In this document: piece after piece, positions 17,639 through 27,571 of the stretch
Layout of the letters: every line of letters begins with the position of its first letter
Numbering within the stretch: the stretch's first letter is position 1
NCBI RefSeq assembly: GCF_015752045.1
Contig: NZ_JADOUS010000005.1
Location: forward strand, 248,001-312,000
DNA from: Arthrobacter_D sp015752045
GTDB lineage: Bacteria > Actinomycetota > Actinomycetes > Actinomycetales > Micrococcaceae
Reading direction: 5' to 3'
Length of the DNA stretch: 64,000 nt
Made by a program: the position numbers and the translations under genes
Notes under the pieces: generated by a model
Told to the model about the DNA's origin: nothing
The model's input: the letters and a program-made list of their open reading frames with translations, nothing else
The model's database searches: none

Positions 17639-18268
17639 ATGCACTACGTCCTGACGATCAACCAGCGTGACTCGCGTGAGGTCGGGGACCTCACGGCGGA
17701 CCTGCTGAAGGCGCTGCGCCACGTGCCCGCTGCGGTGCCGTTCCAGCGGTCGGTCGGCGACGAGGTGCAGGGCGTGGTGGAGTCGGCGACCACGGCCGTG
17801 GATGCGGCGCTCCGCGCCCTCCGCCACCGGCGCTGGCACGTGGGCATCGGCGTCGGCGGCCTCACGCCCCCTGTCCCCGAACGCCTCGTGGATGCGGAGG
17901 GCTACGGCCTCGTGTACGCGCGCCGCGCGGTCGACAGGGCGCGGAGGACCGGTGAACGGATCCCGCTCGCGGTCGAGGGGCCGGACGGCGACGTCGCGGC
18001 CGAGGCGGAGGCCGTGCTGCGACTGCTGGGCCAGATCGTCGCCACGCGGACGGACGCCGAATGGGCCGTCCTGGACCTCATGACGCCGGGGGCGCGGGGA
18101 CAGCAGAAGTACGTCGCGCAGGAGCTGGGGATCACCACGCAGGCCGTCAGCCGCGCCGTCGTCCGCTCGCACTGGACGGAGGAGTGGGCCACCCGGCCCG
18201 CCGCAGCCCGGCTGCTGGACCTCACGCACGGACCCGCATCCCTCCCTGCAGCGTCCCTGGCCTACTGA
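17639..18268 (+). CDS. SatD-family DNA-binding protein
   Basis: 209 residues. N-terminal domain (1-115) with the family-typical INQRDS start and SVGDEVQGV (38-46), which resembles the GDEFQ signature of a nucleotidyl-cyclase-like fold; C-terminal helix-turn-helix (about 154-177, GQQKYVAQELGITTQAVSRA). SatD is known mainly from acid tolerance work in streptococci; its biochemical role is unknown. Start chosen at the ATG six bases after a CATACT -10; a start nine codons upstream is open but has no support. The palindrome at 17589-17610 suggests self-repression. No partner satE-type membrane gene follows. Confidence 0.75.
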   Translation: MHYVLTINQRDSREVGDLTADLLKALRHVPAAVPFQRSVGDEVQGVVESATTAVDAALRALRHRRWHVGIGVGGLTPPVPERLVDAEGYGLVYARRAVDRARRTGERIPLAVEGPDGDVAAEAEAVLRLLGQIVATRTDAEWAVLDLMTPGARGQQKYVAQELGITTQAVSRAVVRSHWTEEWATRPAAARLLDLTHGPASLPAASLAY

Positions 18269-18322
18269 ACCACCTGCAGGACCACCCGGTGATCCACGGG
18301 AGCGGCCGCTGATCTCCGCCGG

Positions 18323-19159
18323 TCAGACGAGGGAGCGGAGGACCTTCGCCGCGCCGTCGTCGTACACGCTGCCCGTGACCTCCGAGGCGGCGGCACGGAC
18401 CTCGTCAGGCGCCTGCCCCATGGCGACGCCGCGACCGGCCCACTGGAGCATCTCGATGTCGTTGCGGCCGTCACCCACGGCGACCGTGAGCGCCCGGGCG
18501 GTGCCGAGGCGGTCCCTGAGCACCTCGAGGGCGCTGGCCTTCGTGACCCCGGCCGCGGCGATATCGAGCCAGGCGGTCCAGCCCACCGAGTAGGTGACGC
18601 CGTGCAGGCCGATCGAGGCGACGGCCTCACCGAACTCCTCGGCCGAGCTGTCGGTGCTGAAGACCACGACGCGCACGGCGCGGGACTCGAGCATCTCCTC
18701 GAACCCGACGCTCTCCGCCTCCGAGCCGAAGCTCGCATCCTGGAAGCTCTCGGTCGAGAGGAACCTGCCGCGGTCGTCCTCGAGCGCGTACTTCGCGGAC
18801 GGCAGGCGTTCCCGCAGGGCGCTGAGGGCCGGCCTCGGGTCGAAGGTCACGCGGTCGATGACCTCGAACCCCGCGGGGAGGGCGGGGTCGACCCTCAGGG
18901 TGACGCCCCCGTTGGAGCACACGGCGTAGCCCCGCGTGATGCCGAGGTGCCCGATCACGGGCAGCGTGGCCCCGAGGGAGCGCCCCGTGGCGATGATGAC
19001 GTCGTGTCCGGCTTCGATGACGGCCTGTGCGGCGTCGCGGACCTCGTCGGTCATGTTCCCCTCGTGGTCCACGAGGGTGCCATCGACGTCGAGGGCCACC
19101 AGATGCTGTGTGCGATTCTCCTGCCGGTCATCGATGCCGGCGTTGCTCAAGGTACTCAT
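18323..19159 (-). CDS. Cof-type HAD phosphatase
   Basis: 278 residues, HAD superfamily with a C2 cap. Motif I ALDVDGTLVDHEGNM (23-37; nucleophile Asp), motif II ATGRSLG, a Lys in the KASALEVL segment, and motif IV VAVGDGRNDIEML. Relatives dephosphorylate sugar phosphates, nucleotides or flavin precursors; substrate cannot be told from sequence. Start ATG at 19159. It lies 46 bases after serS and may have its own start site. Confidence 0.88.
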   Translation of the reverse strand: MSTLSNAGIDDRQENRTQHLVALDVDGTLVDHEGNMTDEVRDAAQAVIEAGHDVIIATGRSLGATLPVIGHLGITRGYAVCSNGGVTLRVDPALPAGFEVIDRVTFDPRPALSALRERLPSAKYALEDDRGRFLSTESFQDASFGSEAESVGFEEMLESRAVRVVVFSTDSSAEEFGEAVASIGLHGVTYSVGWTAWLDIAAAGVTKASALEVLRDRLGTARALTVAVGDGRNDIEMLQWAGRGVAMGQAPDEVRAAASEVTGSVYDDGAAKVLRSLV

Positions 19160-19205
19160 ACGTCCCAGTGAAGCAGACGCCGCCGACCCCAGGGTAGGGC
19201 AGGGC

Positions 19206-20486
19206 TCACAGTACCGGGAGGATTTCCAGTCCCTTGAGGTACGGGCGCAGGGCGGCGGGGACCGTCACCGAGCCGTCCGGATTCTGGTGGTGCTCGAGGA
19301 TCGCGACGATCCAGCGTGTGGTGGCGAGGGTCCCGTTGAGGGTCGCGACGGCGCGCGTGCCCTTCTGGCCCTCCCCCTCCTGGCGTTCGCGGATGTTCAG
19401 GCGGCGGGACTGGAAGGTGGTGCAGTTCGACGTCGAGGTCAGTTCGCGGTAGTCGCCCTGCGTGGGGACCCACGCCTCGCAGTCGAACTTGCGGGAAGCG
19501 GACATCCCGAGGTCGCCGGCCGCGGTGTCGATGACCCGGTAGGGCAGCTCCACCTTCGCGAGCATCTCCTCCTCCCAGGCCAGCATGCGCGCGTGCTCGG
19601 CCGGGGCGTCCTCCACCGTGGTGTAGGTGAACATCTCCACCTTGTTGAACTGGTGCACGCGGATGATCCCGCGGGTGTCCTTGCCGTGCGAGCCCGCCTC
19701 CCGGCGGTAGCAGGACGACCAGCCCGCATAGCGCAGGGGACCCGCGCCGAGATCCAGGATCTCGTCGGAGTGGTACCCGGCGAGTGCCACCTCGGAGGTG
19801 CCCACGAGGTAGAGGTTGTCCTCCTCGAGCCGGTAGATCTCGGCGTCGTGGGCGATGTCGAACCCGGTGCCCTGCATGGTCTCGGGGCGTACGAGGGTAG
19901 GGGTGATCATGGGCGTGAAGCCCGCCTCGATCGCCTGGTCCAGCGCCATCTGCAGCAGGGCGAGCTCGAGGCGCGCGCCGACACCCTTCAGGAAGTAGAA
20001 GCGCGATCCGGAGACCTTGGCGCCCCGCTCCATGTCGATGGCCCCGATGAGCTCGCCGATCTCGAGGTGGTCGCGGGGCTCGAAGCCCTCGGCCGTGAAG
20101 TCGCGGGGGGTCCCGACCTTCCTGACGACCACGTAGTCGGCCTCGCCGCCCTCCGGCACGCCGTCCTGCACGAGGTTGGGGAGCTTCCGCAGCAGCGCCT
20201 CCTGCTCCGCCTTGGCCTCCTCGGAGGTCGCGGCGGCCGTCTTCACGGCGGCTGCGAGCTCCTTGACCTCGGCGAGCAGCGCCTGCTTCTCCTCGCCCCT
20301 GGCCTGGGCGACCCGCTTGCCGAAGGCGTTCTGCTCGGCGCGGAGCGTCTCGTAGGCCGTCACGGACTCCCGGCGGCGCGTGTCGGCGGCGAGGACGGCG
20401 TCGACCAGCGACTCGTCCGCCCGGCGGGCACGCTGCGATGCTCGGAACTGCTCGGGATTCAGGCGGAGGTCGTTGACGTCGATCAC
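19206..20486 (-). CDS. serS: Seryl-tRNA synthetase
   Basis: Charges tRNA-Ser (and tRNA-Sec where present). 426 residues. N-terminal coiled-coil arm (about 30-105, Glu/Ala/Lys-rich) binds the long variable arm; class II motifs follow: motif 2 (CYRREAGSHGKDTRGIIRVHQF) region and motif 3 near NGTLATTRWIVAILEHHQ. GTG start preceded by TAGTCT six bases upstream and no Shine-Dalgarno, so likely leaderless. Divergent from the diacylglycerol kinase-like gene. Confidence 0.97.
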   Translation of the reverse strand: MIDVNDLRLNPEQFRASQRARRADESLVDAVLAADTRRRESVTAYETLRAEQNAFGKRVAQARGEEKQALLAEVKELAAAVKTAAATSEEAKAEQEALLRKLPNLVQDGVPEGGEADYVVVRKVGTPRDFTAEGFEPRDHLEIGELIGAIDMERGAKVSGSRFYFLKGVGARLELALLQMALDQAIEAGFTPMITPTLVRPETMQGTGFDIAHDAEIYRLEEDNLYLVGTSEVALAGYHSDEILDLGAGPLRYAGWSSCYRREAGSHGKDTRGIIRVHQFNKVEMFTYTTVEDAPAEHARMLAWEEEMLAKVELPYRVIDTAAGDLGMSASRKFDCEAWVPTQGDYRELTSTSNCTTFQSRRLNIRERQEGEGQKGTRAVATLNGTLATTRWIVAILEHHQNPDGSVTVPAALRPYLKGLEILPVL

Positions 20487-20492
20487 CCGCTA

Positions 20493-20498
20493 AGACTA
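20493..20498 (-). promoter_or_regulatory. -10 hexamer for leaderless serS
   Basis: TAGTCT exactly six bases before the serS GTG on the minus strand; no ribosome site. Confidence 0.5.
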
Positions 20499-20539
20499 CC
20501 CAACGTCCGGTGACCGCCCGGCCCGGCGGGGAGGGCCGC

Positions 20540-20545
20540 TATTGT
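20540..20545 (+). promoter_or_regulatory. -10 hexamer for the diacylglycerol kinase-like gene
   Basis: TATTGT eight bases before the ATG at 20554; no Shine-Dalgarno follows, so a leaderless message is likely. Confidence 0.45.
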
Positions 20546-20553
20546 GGGTGAGC

Positions 20554-21699
20554 ATGCGCCGCAAACTGCTCGCCGGGACCGCCGCGGCGTCCGCCGCCGT
20601 CGCATCCCTCCAGTCGTTCTGGTCCGTGCGGCGCCTCCAGCAGACCCGGACGCCCGCCGCGTCCGTCCATGAACCCACACCCGTGGGCACCGGACCGCAG
20701 CGCGTGGCCCTCGTCCTGAATCCCACCAAGCCGCGCGCCGATGCTGCGCGGGCGCTCGTGGAGCAGGCGTGCTCCGACGCCGGCTGGACCCCTCCGCTCA
20801 TTCTGGAGACCACGCTCGGGGACCCCGGCACGGGCCAGGCGGAGCGCGCGCTGGCGGCCGGGGCGGACCTGGTGGTCGCCGCAGGCGGTGACGGGACGGT
20901 GCGCGCCGTCGCCCAGGCCCTCGCGCATCAGCCCGCGGCGCTGGGCCTGCTGCCGCTGGGGACCGGCAACCTGCTGGTGCGCAACCTCGGCCTGCCGTAC
21001 AACGACGTCGCCGGATGCCTGCGCCTCGCCCTGCACGGCTACGAGCGGCGGATCGACATGGCGCGGATCACGCTCCGCAACGAGCACACGATGACGGCGT
21101 CCGAGTATCACTTCCTCGTGATGGGCGGGATCGGCTTCGACGCCAGTGTCATGGCCGCCACCAAGGACGACCTCAAGGAGAAGTACGGCTGGCTCGCCTA
21201 CAGCGAGGCCGGCGTACGGCACCTGCCCGGCAGGCGGCGGCGGATCTCCATCAGCCTGGACGGGCAGCCTCCGCAGACCCGGAAGGTACGCAGCCTGCTG
21301 GTGGCCAACTGCGGGAAGCTGCCGGCGGGCGTGGACTTCGTGCCCGACGCGCGGATCGACGACGGCTACCTCGACGTCGTGGTGCTCAGCCCGCGCAGCC
21401 TGCTCGGCTGGACGTTCATGGCCGCGAAGATCCTCCTCCGGCACCGCGGCGTCATCCCGGTCATCAGCTACTACCGCGCCCGGGAGGTCACGGTGTGGTC
21501 CGGCGAGCCGATCGCCACCCAGCTCGACGGCGATGCGTCCGGGACGATCACATCGATGACCGCCCGCGCCGATCCGGGCGCGCTGGTGGTCCGGGTACCG
21601 CCTCCGGTCCCCGGACCACCGGGGTCCGCCCCGACGCGGTCGCTCCCCACCTGGCGGCAGGTGCGACCTGCGGGGCAGGGGTCCCGCGGCCGTTCCTAG
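20554..21699 (+). CDS. Diacylglycerol/sphingosine kinase-family lipid kinase
   Basis: 381 residues. Phosphorylates a lipid alcohol (DgkB/YegS-like family) with ATP. N-terminal hydrophobic stretch (7-25), then the catalytic domain with RVALVLNPTKPRA (50-62), AAGGDGTVRAVAQAL (109-123) and GLLPLGTGNLLVRNL, and a C-terminal beta-sandwich (about 190-340) with QLDGD. The last 40 residues are Pro/Arg-rich. The ATG was chosen over in-frame TTG/GTG codons 6-12 bases earlier. The 3' end overlaps the convergent small gene by four bases. Confidence 0.9.
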   Translation: MRRKLLAGTAAASAAVASLQSFWSVRRLQQTRTPAASVHEPTPVGTGPQRVALVLNPTKPRADAARALVEQACSDAGWTPPLILETTLGDPGTGQAERALAAGADLVVAAGGDGTVRAVAQALAHQPAALGLLPLGTGNLLVRNLGLPYNDVAGCLRLALHGYERRIDMARITLRNEHTMTASEYHFLVMGGIGFDASVMAATKDDLKEKYGWLAYSEAGVRHLPGRRRRISISLDGQPPQTRKVRSLLVANCGKLPAGVDFVPDARIDDGYLDVVVLSPRSLLGWTFMAAKILLRHRGVIPVISYYRAREVTVWSGEPIATQLDGDASGTITSMTARADPGALVVRVPPPVPGPPGSAPTRSLPTWRQVRPAGQGSRGRS

Positions 21700-22013
21700 C
21701 GGTCGCGGTCGGTGTACCCGCCCTCACCCTCGGGCTCGTCCACGAGCTGCTTGTCCTTGTCGGTGTACTCGCCCTCCTCGGCCGGGTGCTCGGCGGAGGT
21801 GTAGCCGCCCGACTCCCCTGCGGGAGCTGCACTGGTGTAGTGGCCCTCGTCCTCGGACGGGCGGTCGGCCTGCTCGTTGATCAGGGCCTGCTCCTCGGCG
21901 AAGCGGAGGTCGTTGCCCTGGTCGCCGGCGTCGCCGTGCCAGTTGGGATCCGACGTCGAGCCGTCGCCCTTGTTGGGGTTCACGATGTGTCCGTCGTGGG
22001 AGTTCTCGCTCAT
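21696..22013 (-). CDS. Small acidic disordered protein with GxYT repeats
   Basis: 105 residues, hydrophilic, no Cys, strongly acidic. First half MSENSHDGHIVNPNKGDGST... is polar; the second half has four GxYT motifs (Y59, Y71, Y83, Y100; spacing 12, 12, 17), each followed by Ser-Ala or Asp-Lys/Arg-Asp. AAAGG lies seven bases before the ATG. It starts with the same MSEN and has nearly the same 5' leader as the gene at 30345-30512, so the two are paralogous. Function unknown; composition suggests a stress-type hydrophilic protein, but that is only a guess. Confidence 0.7.
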   Translation of the reverse strand: MSENSHDGHIVNPNKGDGSTSDPNWHGDAGDQGNDLRFAEEQALINEQADRPSEDEGHYTSAAPAGESGGYTSAEHPAEEGEYTDKDKQLVDEPEGEGGYTDRDR

Positions 22014-22100
22014 GATGCTGCCTTTCATCGGAGGATGCGCTCCTCGTTGGGCGCCCGCTGCCAGCGTACTGAGGAACGGGATGGTTGGAAATGCTCGGCG

Positions 22101-23075
22101 TCAGTCGCGCAGCAATTCCTGCACGGCCTTCTCCGAGGCCGAGTAGGAGGTGATGGGGACGACCTCGCCGCTCATGAAGCGATCCACGAGCCGCGGGTCC
22201 ACGTAGGAGCTCCTGGCCACGGCGGGGGTGTTGCCGAGGTGGTCGGCGACGGCGCGCATGGTGGCACTGACGGCCTTCTGCCGGGCGGTGCGGGTCGTGG
22301 CGCCGAGGTCCTCCCTGGCGAGGGCCATCGCTGCGACGACGGTGGCCTGCCAGGTCCGGAAGTCCTTCGCGGTGAACGGACCGCCGGTGACCTGCCGCAG
22401 GAACTCGTTGAGCTGGGAGCCGTCCACGTGGTGCCACGCGCCGTCCTCCGTCCGATAGGCGAGGACGGTGTCGGGGTCCTCGCGCTCCAGCATGGGCCGC
22501 AGCGCCCCGGCGAGGTCCGCGTCCTCCAGGCGGGTGTCCCACTGCTGGCCGCTCTTGCCCGGGAAGTCGAACAGGATGATGTCCCCCTGGACGGTGCAGT
22601 GCTCCACCAGCAGCGTCGTGACGCCGAAGGACCCGTTGGCCTCCGCGTACTGGGCGGAACCGATCCTGAGGGCCCCGGCGTCGACGATCCGCAGCGCGGC
22701 GGCGAAGGCGCGGTCCCTGGGCGTCCCGTCGCTGCGCAGGTGCTGGGTGATGGCGCGGCGCGCGCTGGGCAGTTTCGCGCCGAAGGCCAGCGCGCGGTCG
22801 AACTTCTCGCGGTCCTTCTGCTCCCGCCACGCCGGGTGGTACATGTACTGCCGCCGGCCGGCGTCGTCCGTCCCGATGGCCTGGACGTGGCCGTTGGGGT
22901 AGGGCGCGATCCACACGTCCTTCCACGCCGGCGGGATCACCAGCTCCCTGATGCGCTCGACCTCGTCGCGGTCCTGGAGCAGGGCACCGTCGGGTGCGCG
23001 ATAGCTGAAGCCCTTGCCGTGCCGGCGGCGGGTGATACCGGGCCTGCGCGTATTGCTGCGCCGCAATCGAGCCAT
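22101..23075 (-). CDS. DNA topoisomerase IB
   Basis: Nicks one strand, relaxes supercoils and religates through a 3'-phosphotyrosine. 324 residues, the compact poxvirus-like bacterial form. N-terminal domain 1-90 (IPPAWKDVWIAPYPNGHVQA), catalytic domain with LRIGSAQYAEANGSFGVTTL (136-155, catalytic Arg), FTAKDFRTW (234-242) and the nucleophile in SSYVDPRLVDRF (Tyr291). All catalytic residues are intact. Common in soil actinobacteria and unrelated to the essential topoisomerase I. TAGTAT about 40 bases upstream may be its -10. Confidence 0.94.
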   Translation of the reverse strand: MARLRRSNTRRPGITRRRHGKGFSYRAPDGALLQDRDEVERIRELVIPPAWKDVWIAPYPNGHVQAIGTDDAGRRQYMYHPAWREQKDREKFDRALAFGAKLPSARRAITQHLRSDGTPRDRAFAAALRIVDAGALRIGSAQYAEANGSFGVTTLLVEHCTVQGDIILFDFPGKSGQQWDTRLEDADLAGALRPMLEREDPDTVLAYRTEDGAWHHVDGSQLNEFLRQVTGGPFTAKDFRTWQATVVAAMALAREDLGATTRTARQKAVSATMRAVADHLGNTPAVARSSYVDPRLVDRFMSGEVVPITSYSASEKAVQELLRD

Positions 23076-23129
23076 CGTGGAACCAGCCTTCGGTGGGTGG
23101 AGGACCTTCGATACTAAGCCTACTGTGTT

Positions 23130-24104
23130 TCAGGCCCTCCTCGCCGAGCCGCCCTCCCTGCCCCGGACGATGTCCTCGAGCCAGGCGTGGGCGGCCGCGA
23201 AGGCGTCGTCGGAGGTGTGGCGCTCCACGGCCGGGGAGCGGCGGTCGGCGCGGGCGTAGGAGCCCAGGAACCTCAGGCCGGGGCTGATGCGGTGCAGGCC
23301 CTGGAGGGCGTCGGCCACCCGGGCGTCCTCGACATGGCCGTCGGCGTCCACGCTGAAGAAGTAGTCGCCGAGGAACTGTCCCGTGGGCCGCGACTCGATG
23401 CGACTCAGGTTCACGCCCCGCGCGGCGAACTGGTCCAGGATCTGCATGAGGGCGCCGGGATGGTCGTCCGGCAGGGGGATCACGAGGGTGGTCTTGTCCG
23501 CTCCCGTGCGCGGGGGCAGGGCATCCGGGGTGCCCACCAGGATGAAGCGGGTGACGGCGTCGGCGACGTCCCCGATGTCCGAGCCGAGGACGGCGAGGCC
23601 GAGGCGTTCGGCCACGAGGGGCGAGCAGATCGCGGCGTCGTACGCGTGGTCGTCCCCGGTGAGTCCGAAGGCGGCCGCCGCGGTCGACGACGACGGGAAG
23701 TACTCCGCCTCGCGCACGTGCGCGTCGACCCAGTCCCGGCACTGCGCCCAGGCGTGCCCGTGCGTCGCGATGCGCCGGACCCCGGCCAGGGCGGTGCCCG
23801 GCCGGGCGGCGAGGACGAACGTGATGGGCACGAGCTCCTCGCGCAGGATGCGCAGCGGCTCGCCCACCGCGATGGCGTCCAGGGTCGCGCTCACCCCGCC
23901 CTCGACCGAGTTCTCGATGGGTACCATGGCGGCGTCGACGGAACGCGCACGGACGGCGTCGAGCGCGGCCCCCACCGTCGCGGCAGGGACGCGTCGCGCG
24001 GTACCGGCGCCCGGCACCTGGAGCAGGGCGGCCTCGGTGAACGTCCCCTCGGGGCCCAGATACGCGTAGGAGGGACTGTCCTTCCGGAAGGCGGGGGCGG
24101 TCAC
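23130..24104 (-). CDS. pheA: Prephenate dehydratase
   Basis: Makes phenylpyruvate from prephenate for phenylalanine synthesis. 324 residues, monofunctional (no chorismate mutase domain). Catalytic domain 12-195 with AYLGPEGTFTEAAL, PIENSVEGGVSATLDA and VTRFILVG (the catalytic Thr-Arg-Phe); ACT regulatory domain about 212-290 with HPGALMQILDQFAARGVNLSRIESRP, so feedback inhibition by Phe is expected. The GTG start overlaps the rhodanese stop by four bases, meaning the two are co-translated. Confidence 0.95.
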   Translation of the reverse strand: MTAPAFRKDSPSYAYLGPEGTFTEAALLQVPGAGTARRVPAATVGAALDAVRARSVDAAMVPIENSVEGGVSATLDAIAVGEPLRILREELVPITFVLAARPGTALAGVRRIATHGHAWAQCRDWVDAHVREAEYFPSSSTAAAAFGLTGDDHAYDAAICSPLVAERLGLAVLGSDIGDVADAVTRFILVGTPDALPPRTGADKTTLVIPLPDDHPGALMQILDQFAARGVNLSRIESRPTGQFLGDYFFSVDADGHVEDARVADALQGLHRISPGLRFLGSYARADRRSPAVERHTSDDAFAAAHAWLEDIVRGREGGSARRA

Positions 24105-24427
24105 AGGACCGTGGGCTCGCCGCCCACCTCGGAGACCATCGGCTTCCCGGCCTCGAGCCAGGCGCCCATGCCCCCGCTCACGTTGACGGCCGTGTAGCCG
24201 TTCCCCTCCAGCCAGTCGGCGGCGCGCTGCGACCGTCCGCCGCTGCGGCAGATCACATGCAGGTCCTCGTCGGGATCCAGTTCCCCGAGCCGGGCCGGCA
24301 GCTCCCCGAGGGGCACGTGCAGGGCGCCGGCCACGTGCCCGGCCTCCCACTCGTCGTGCTCGCGGACGTCGAGGATGCGCGCGTCGTCGGGTACTGCCGT
24401 CACCGGTACGTTCTGGGTTTCGCTCAT
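24101..24427 (-). CDS. Single-domain rhodanese
   Basis: 108 residues. Sulfurtransferase fold with LDVREHDEWEAGHVAGALHVP (19-39), active-site loop CRSGGRS (Cys60) and NVSGGMGAWLEAG. Sulfur acceptor unknown. Four-base overlap with pheA. The start region faces the amidase gene, leaving about 85 bases for both promoters. Confidence 0.92.
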   Translation of the reverse strand: MSETQNVPVTAVPDDARILDVREHDEWEAGHVAGALHVPLGELPARLGELDPDEDLHVICRSGGRSQRAADWLEGNGYTAVNVSGGMGAWLEAGKPMVSEVGGEPTVL

Positions 24428-24497
24428 GCGCCTACCTTTTCACGGGCCGGCGCCCCGTCGCCATTGCTACGGTCCGTCCCGGCCCACCGGCGGCTCC

Positions 24498-24503
24498 TAT
24501 AGT
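24498..24503 (+). promoter_or_regulatory. -10 hexamer for the amidase gene
   Basis: TATAGT eight bases before the ATG at 24512; no Shine-Dalgarno. Same leaderless layout as lysS and the lipid kinase. Confidence 0.5.
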
Positions 24504-24511
24504 GGTCCTTG

Positions 24512-25906
24512 ATGAGCGAACTCCACGAACTCTCCGCACTCACCCTCCGGGACGCGCTGGCGCGCGGCGCCGCCAGCGCACGGGAGGTCACCGAACACTT
24601 CCTCCGTCGGATCGACGCCCTGGACCCGGAGCTCGGAGCGTTCATCACGGTCACGCACGACGACGCCCTCCGTGCGGCCGACAACGCCGATCGCGTCCGC
24701 GCCTCCGGTGTGGCCCTCGGGCCCCTGCACGGCATGCCCCTCGCGCACAAGGACCTCACCGACGTGGCCGGCGTGCGGACCACCCTGGGCACGGCCGCCC
24801 TCGACCACGCGGTCGCTGAGCAGGACGCCCCGCTGGCCGCGGTGCTGCGCCGGGCCGGGGCCGTCAGCCTCGGCAAGACCCAGGTGCCCGAGTTCGGGCT
24901 GAGCTGCTACAGCGAGAACCGCATCGCCCCGCCGGCCCGCAACCCCCTCGACCTCCGGCTCAGCCCGGGCGGTTCCTCCGGCGGCAGCGCCGCGGCGGTG
25001 GCGGCACGGATGATCCCCTTCGCACCCGGGACCGACGGCGGCGGATCCGTCCGCATCCCCGCGGCCGCCACCGGCCTCGTGGGACTCAAGCCCAACCGCG
25101 GCCGCGTGCCGTCGGGGTCAGGGCAGGCCGACCTCGGGCAGCTCGTCGTCGCCGGCCCGCTGGCGCACTCCGCGGTGGACGCCGGACTGCTGCTCGACGC
25201 GCTGGTGCGGGAACCGAACTACCGGCCCACGAGCGCGGCCTCCCGCTACCCGGGCTCCTTCACCGACGCGGCCCTGCGTGCGGAGGGCCGCTTCCGCATC
25301 GGCGTCAGCACGGCGTCGCCCTTCGCCGGTGCCATGGACCTTGGCCTCGACAGCGCCGCCGGTGACGCGTTCCACGCGGGTATCCGGACGCTGCAGCGTG
25401 CCGGCCACGACGTCGTCGACGCCGACCTGACCTACGACCCGCGTTACCACGACGCGTTCCAGCTCGTCTGGACGGCCGGGCTGGCCACCGCCCCGATCCC
25501 CGACGACCGCGAGGACCGCCTGACGGACATCACGCGGGTGCTGCGGCGCCGCGCCCTGGGACGCAGCGCGGCGGACCTCGCGGGAGCCATCGACGTCCTG
25601 CGGCAGTTCGAGCACGACACGATCGAGCAGTACTCGCGCTACGACATGATCCTCACACCGGCGCTCGCCATGACGCCGCGGCCGATCGGCTGGTACACGG
25701 ACGCCGACGGCGACACCGACTACGTGCGGCAGTGCCAGTACTCGCCCTACACCTCGATGGTGAATGTCTGCGGCCTGCCCGCCGTGACCGTGCCGACCCT
25801 TCGCCTGTCCGACGGCCTGTCGATGAGCGTGCAGCTCATCGGCCGGCCCGGCGAGGAGGCGCAGCTCCTCGCCGCGACTGCACACATCGAGGCACATCGG
25901 CAGTAG
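24512..25906 (+). CDS. Amidase, amidase-signature family
   Basis: 464 residues. Hydrolyses an amide; Ser-cisSer-Lys triad visible as Lys80 (PLAHKD), Ser155 (SPGGSSGGSAAA) and Ser179 (TDGGGSVRIPAA). The Gly/Ser signature region is complete. It is not GatA: no gatB/gatC nearby and the C-terminal half differs, so a catabolic or detoxifying amidase is more likely. Start at the ATG; a TTG one codon earlier is also open. A peptide transporter gene follows 46 bases later, which could link it to use of amides or peptides. Confidence 0.9.
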   Translation: MSELHELSALTLRDALARGAASAREVTEHFLRRIDALDPELGAFITVTHDDALRAADNADRVRASGVALGPLHGMPLAHKDLTDVAGVRTTLGTAALDHAVAEQDAPLAAVLRRAGAVSLGKTQVPEFGLSCYSENRIAPPARNPLDLRLSPGGSSGGSAAAVAARMIPFAPGTDGGGSVRIPAAATGLVGLKPNRGRVPSGSGQADLGQLVVAGPLAHSAVDAGLLLDALVREPNYRPTSAASRYPGSFTDAALRAEGRFRIGVSTASPFAGAMDLGLDSAAGDAFHAGIRTLQRAGHDVVDADLTYDPRYHDAFQLVWTAGLATAPIPDDREDRLTDITRVLRRRALGRSAADLAGAIDVLRQFEHDTIEQYSRYDMILTPALAMTPRPIGWYTDADGDTDYVRQCQYSPYTSMVNVCGLPAVTVPTLRLSDGLSMSVQLIGRPGEEAQLLAATAHIEAHRQ

Positions 25907-25952
25907 TTTCGCGACTTTGCATCGCCTGGTGCCGCGCGGCACCATGGAGAGA

Positions 25953-27416
<1,464 letters not shown>

Positions 27417-27428
27417 CGCCGGGCCATA

Positions 27429-27471
27429 CGCGACAGGACCCTCTCCGGCCACCGGGGAGGGTCCTGTTGCG
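27429..27471 (+). terminator. Terminator after the peptide transporter
   Basis: CGCGACAGGACCCTCTCC pairs with GGGGAGGGTCCTGTTGCG (one or two mismatches) around a short loop, 12 bases after the stop codon. Confidence 0.8.
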
Positions 27472-27503
27472 TGGACGCCCCCGATCCCACAGACTTCTAC
27501 CCA

Positions 27504-27522
27504 CCGGTAACATCCGTACCGG
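27504..27522. promoter_or_regulatory. Inverted repeat upstream of the acyl-CoA ligase gene
   Basis: CCGGTA-N7-TACCGG, 50 bases before the start codon. Size and position suit a TetR-type (for example fatty-acid-responsive) repressor. No regulator gene is next to it. Confidence 0.4.
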
Positions 27523-27571
27523 CAGTTGCAGGATCCCTGCGACGAAGCATTGAGAGATCAAAGGAGATCGC

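Noticed and set aside
24464..24469. TTGCTA as a -35 for the amidase promoter.
   Set aside because: It is 28 bases from the -10, too far for a normal spacer.
24512..25906. GatA subunit of the tRNA amidotransferase.
   Set aside because: Neither gatB nor gatC is nearby, and the family motifs fit a general amidase better.
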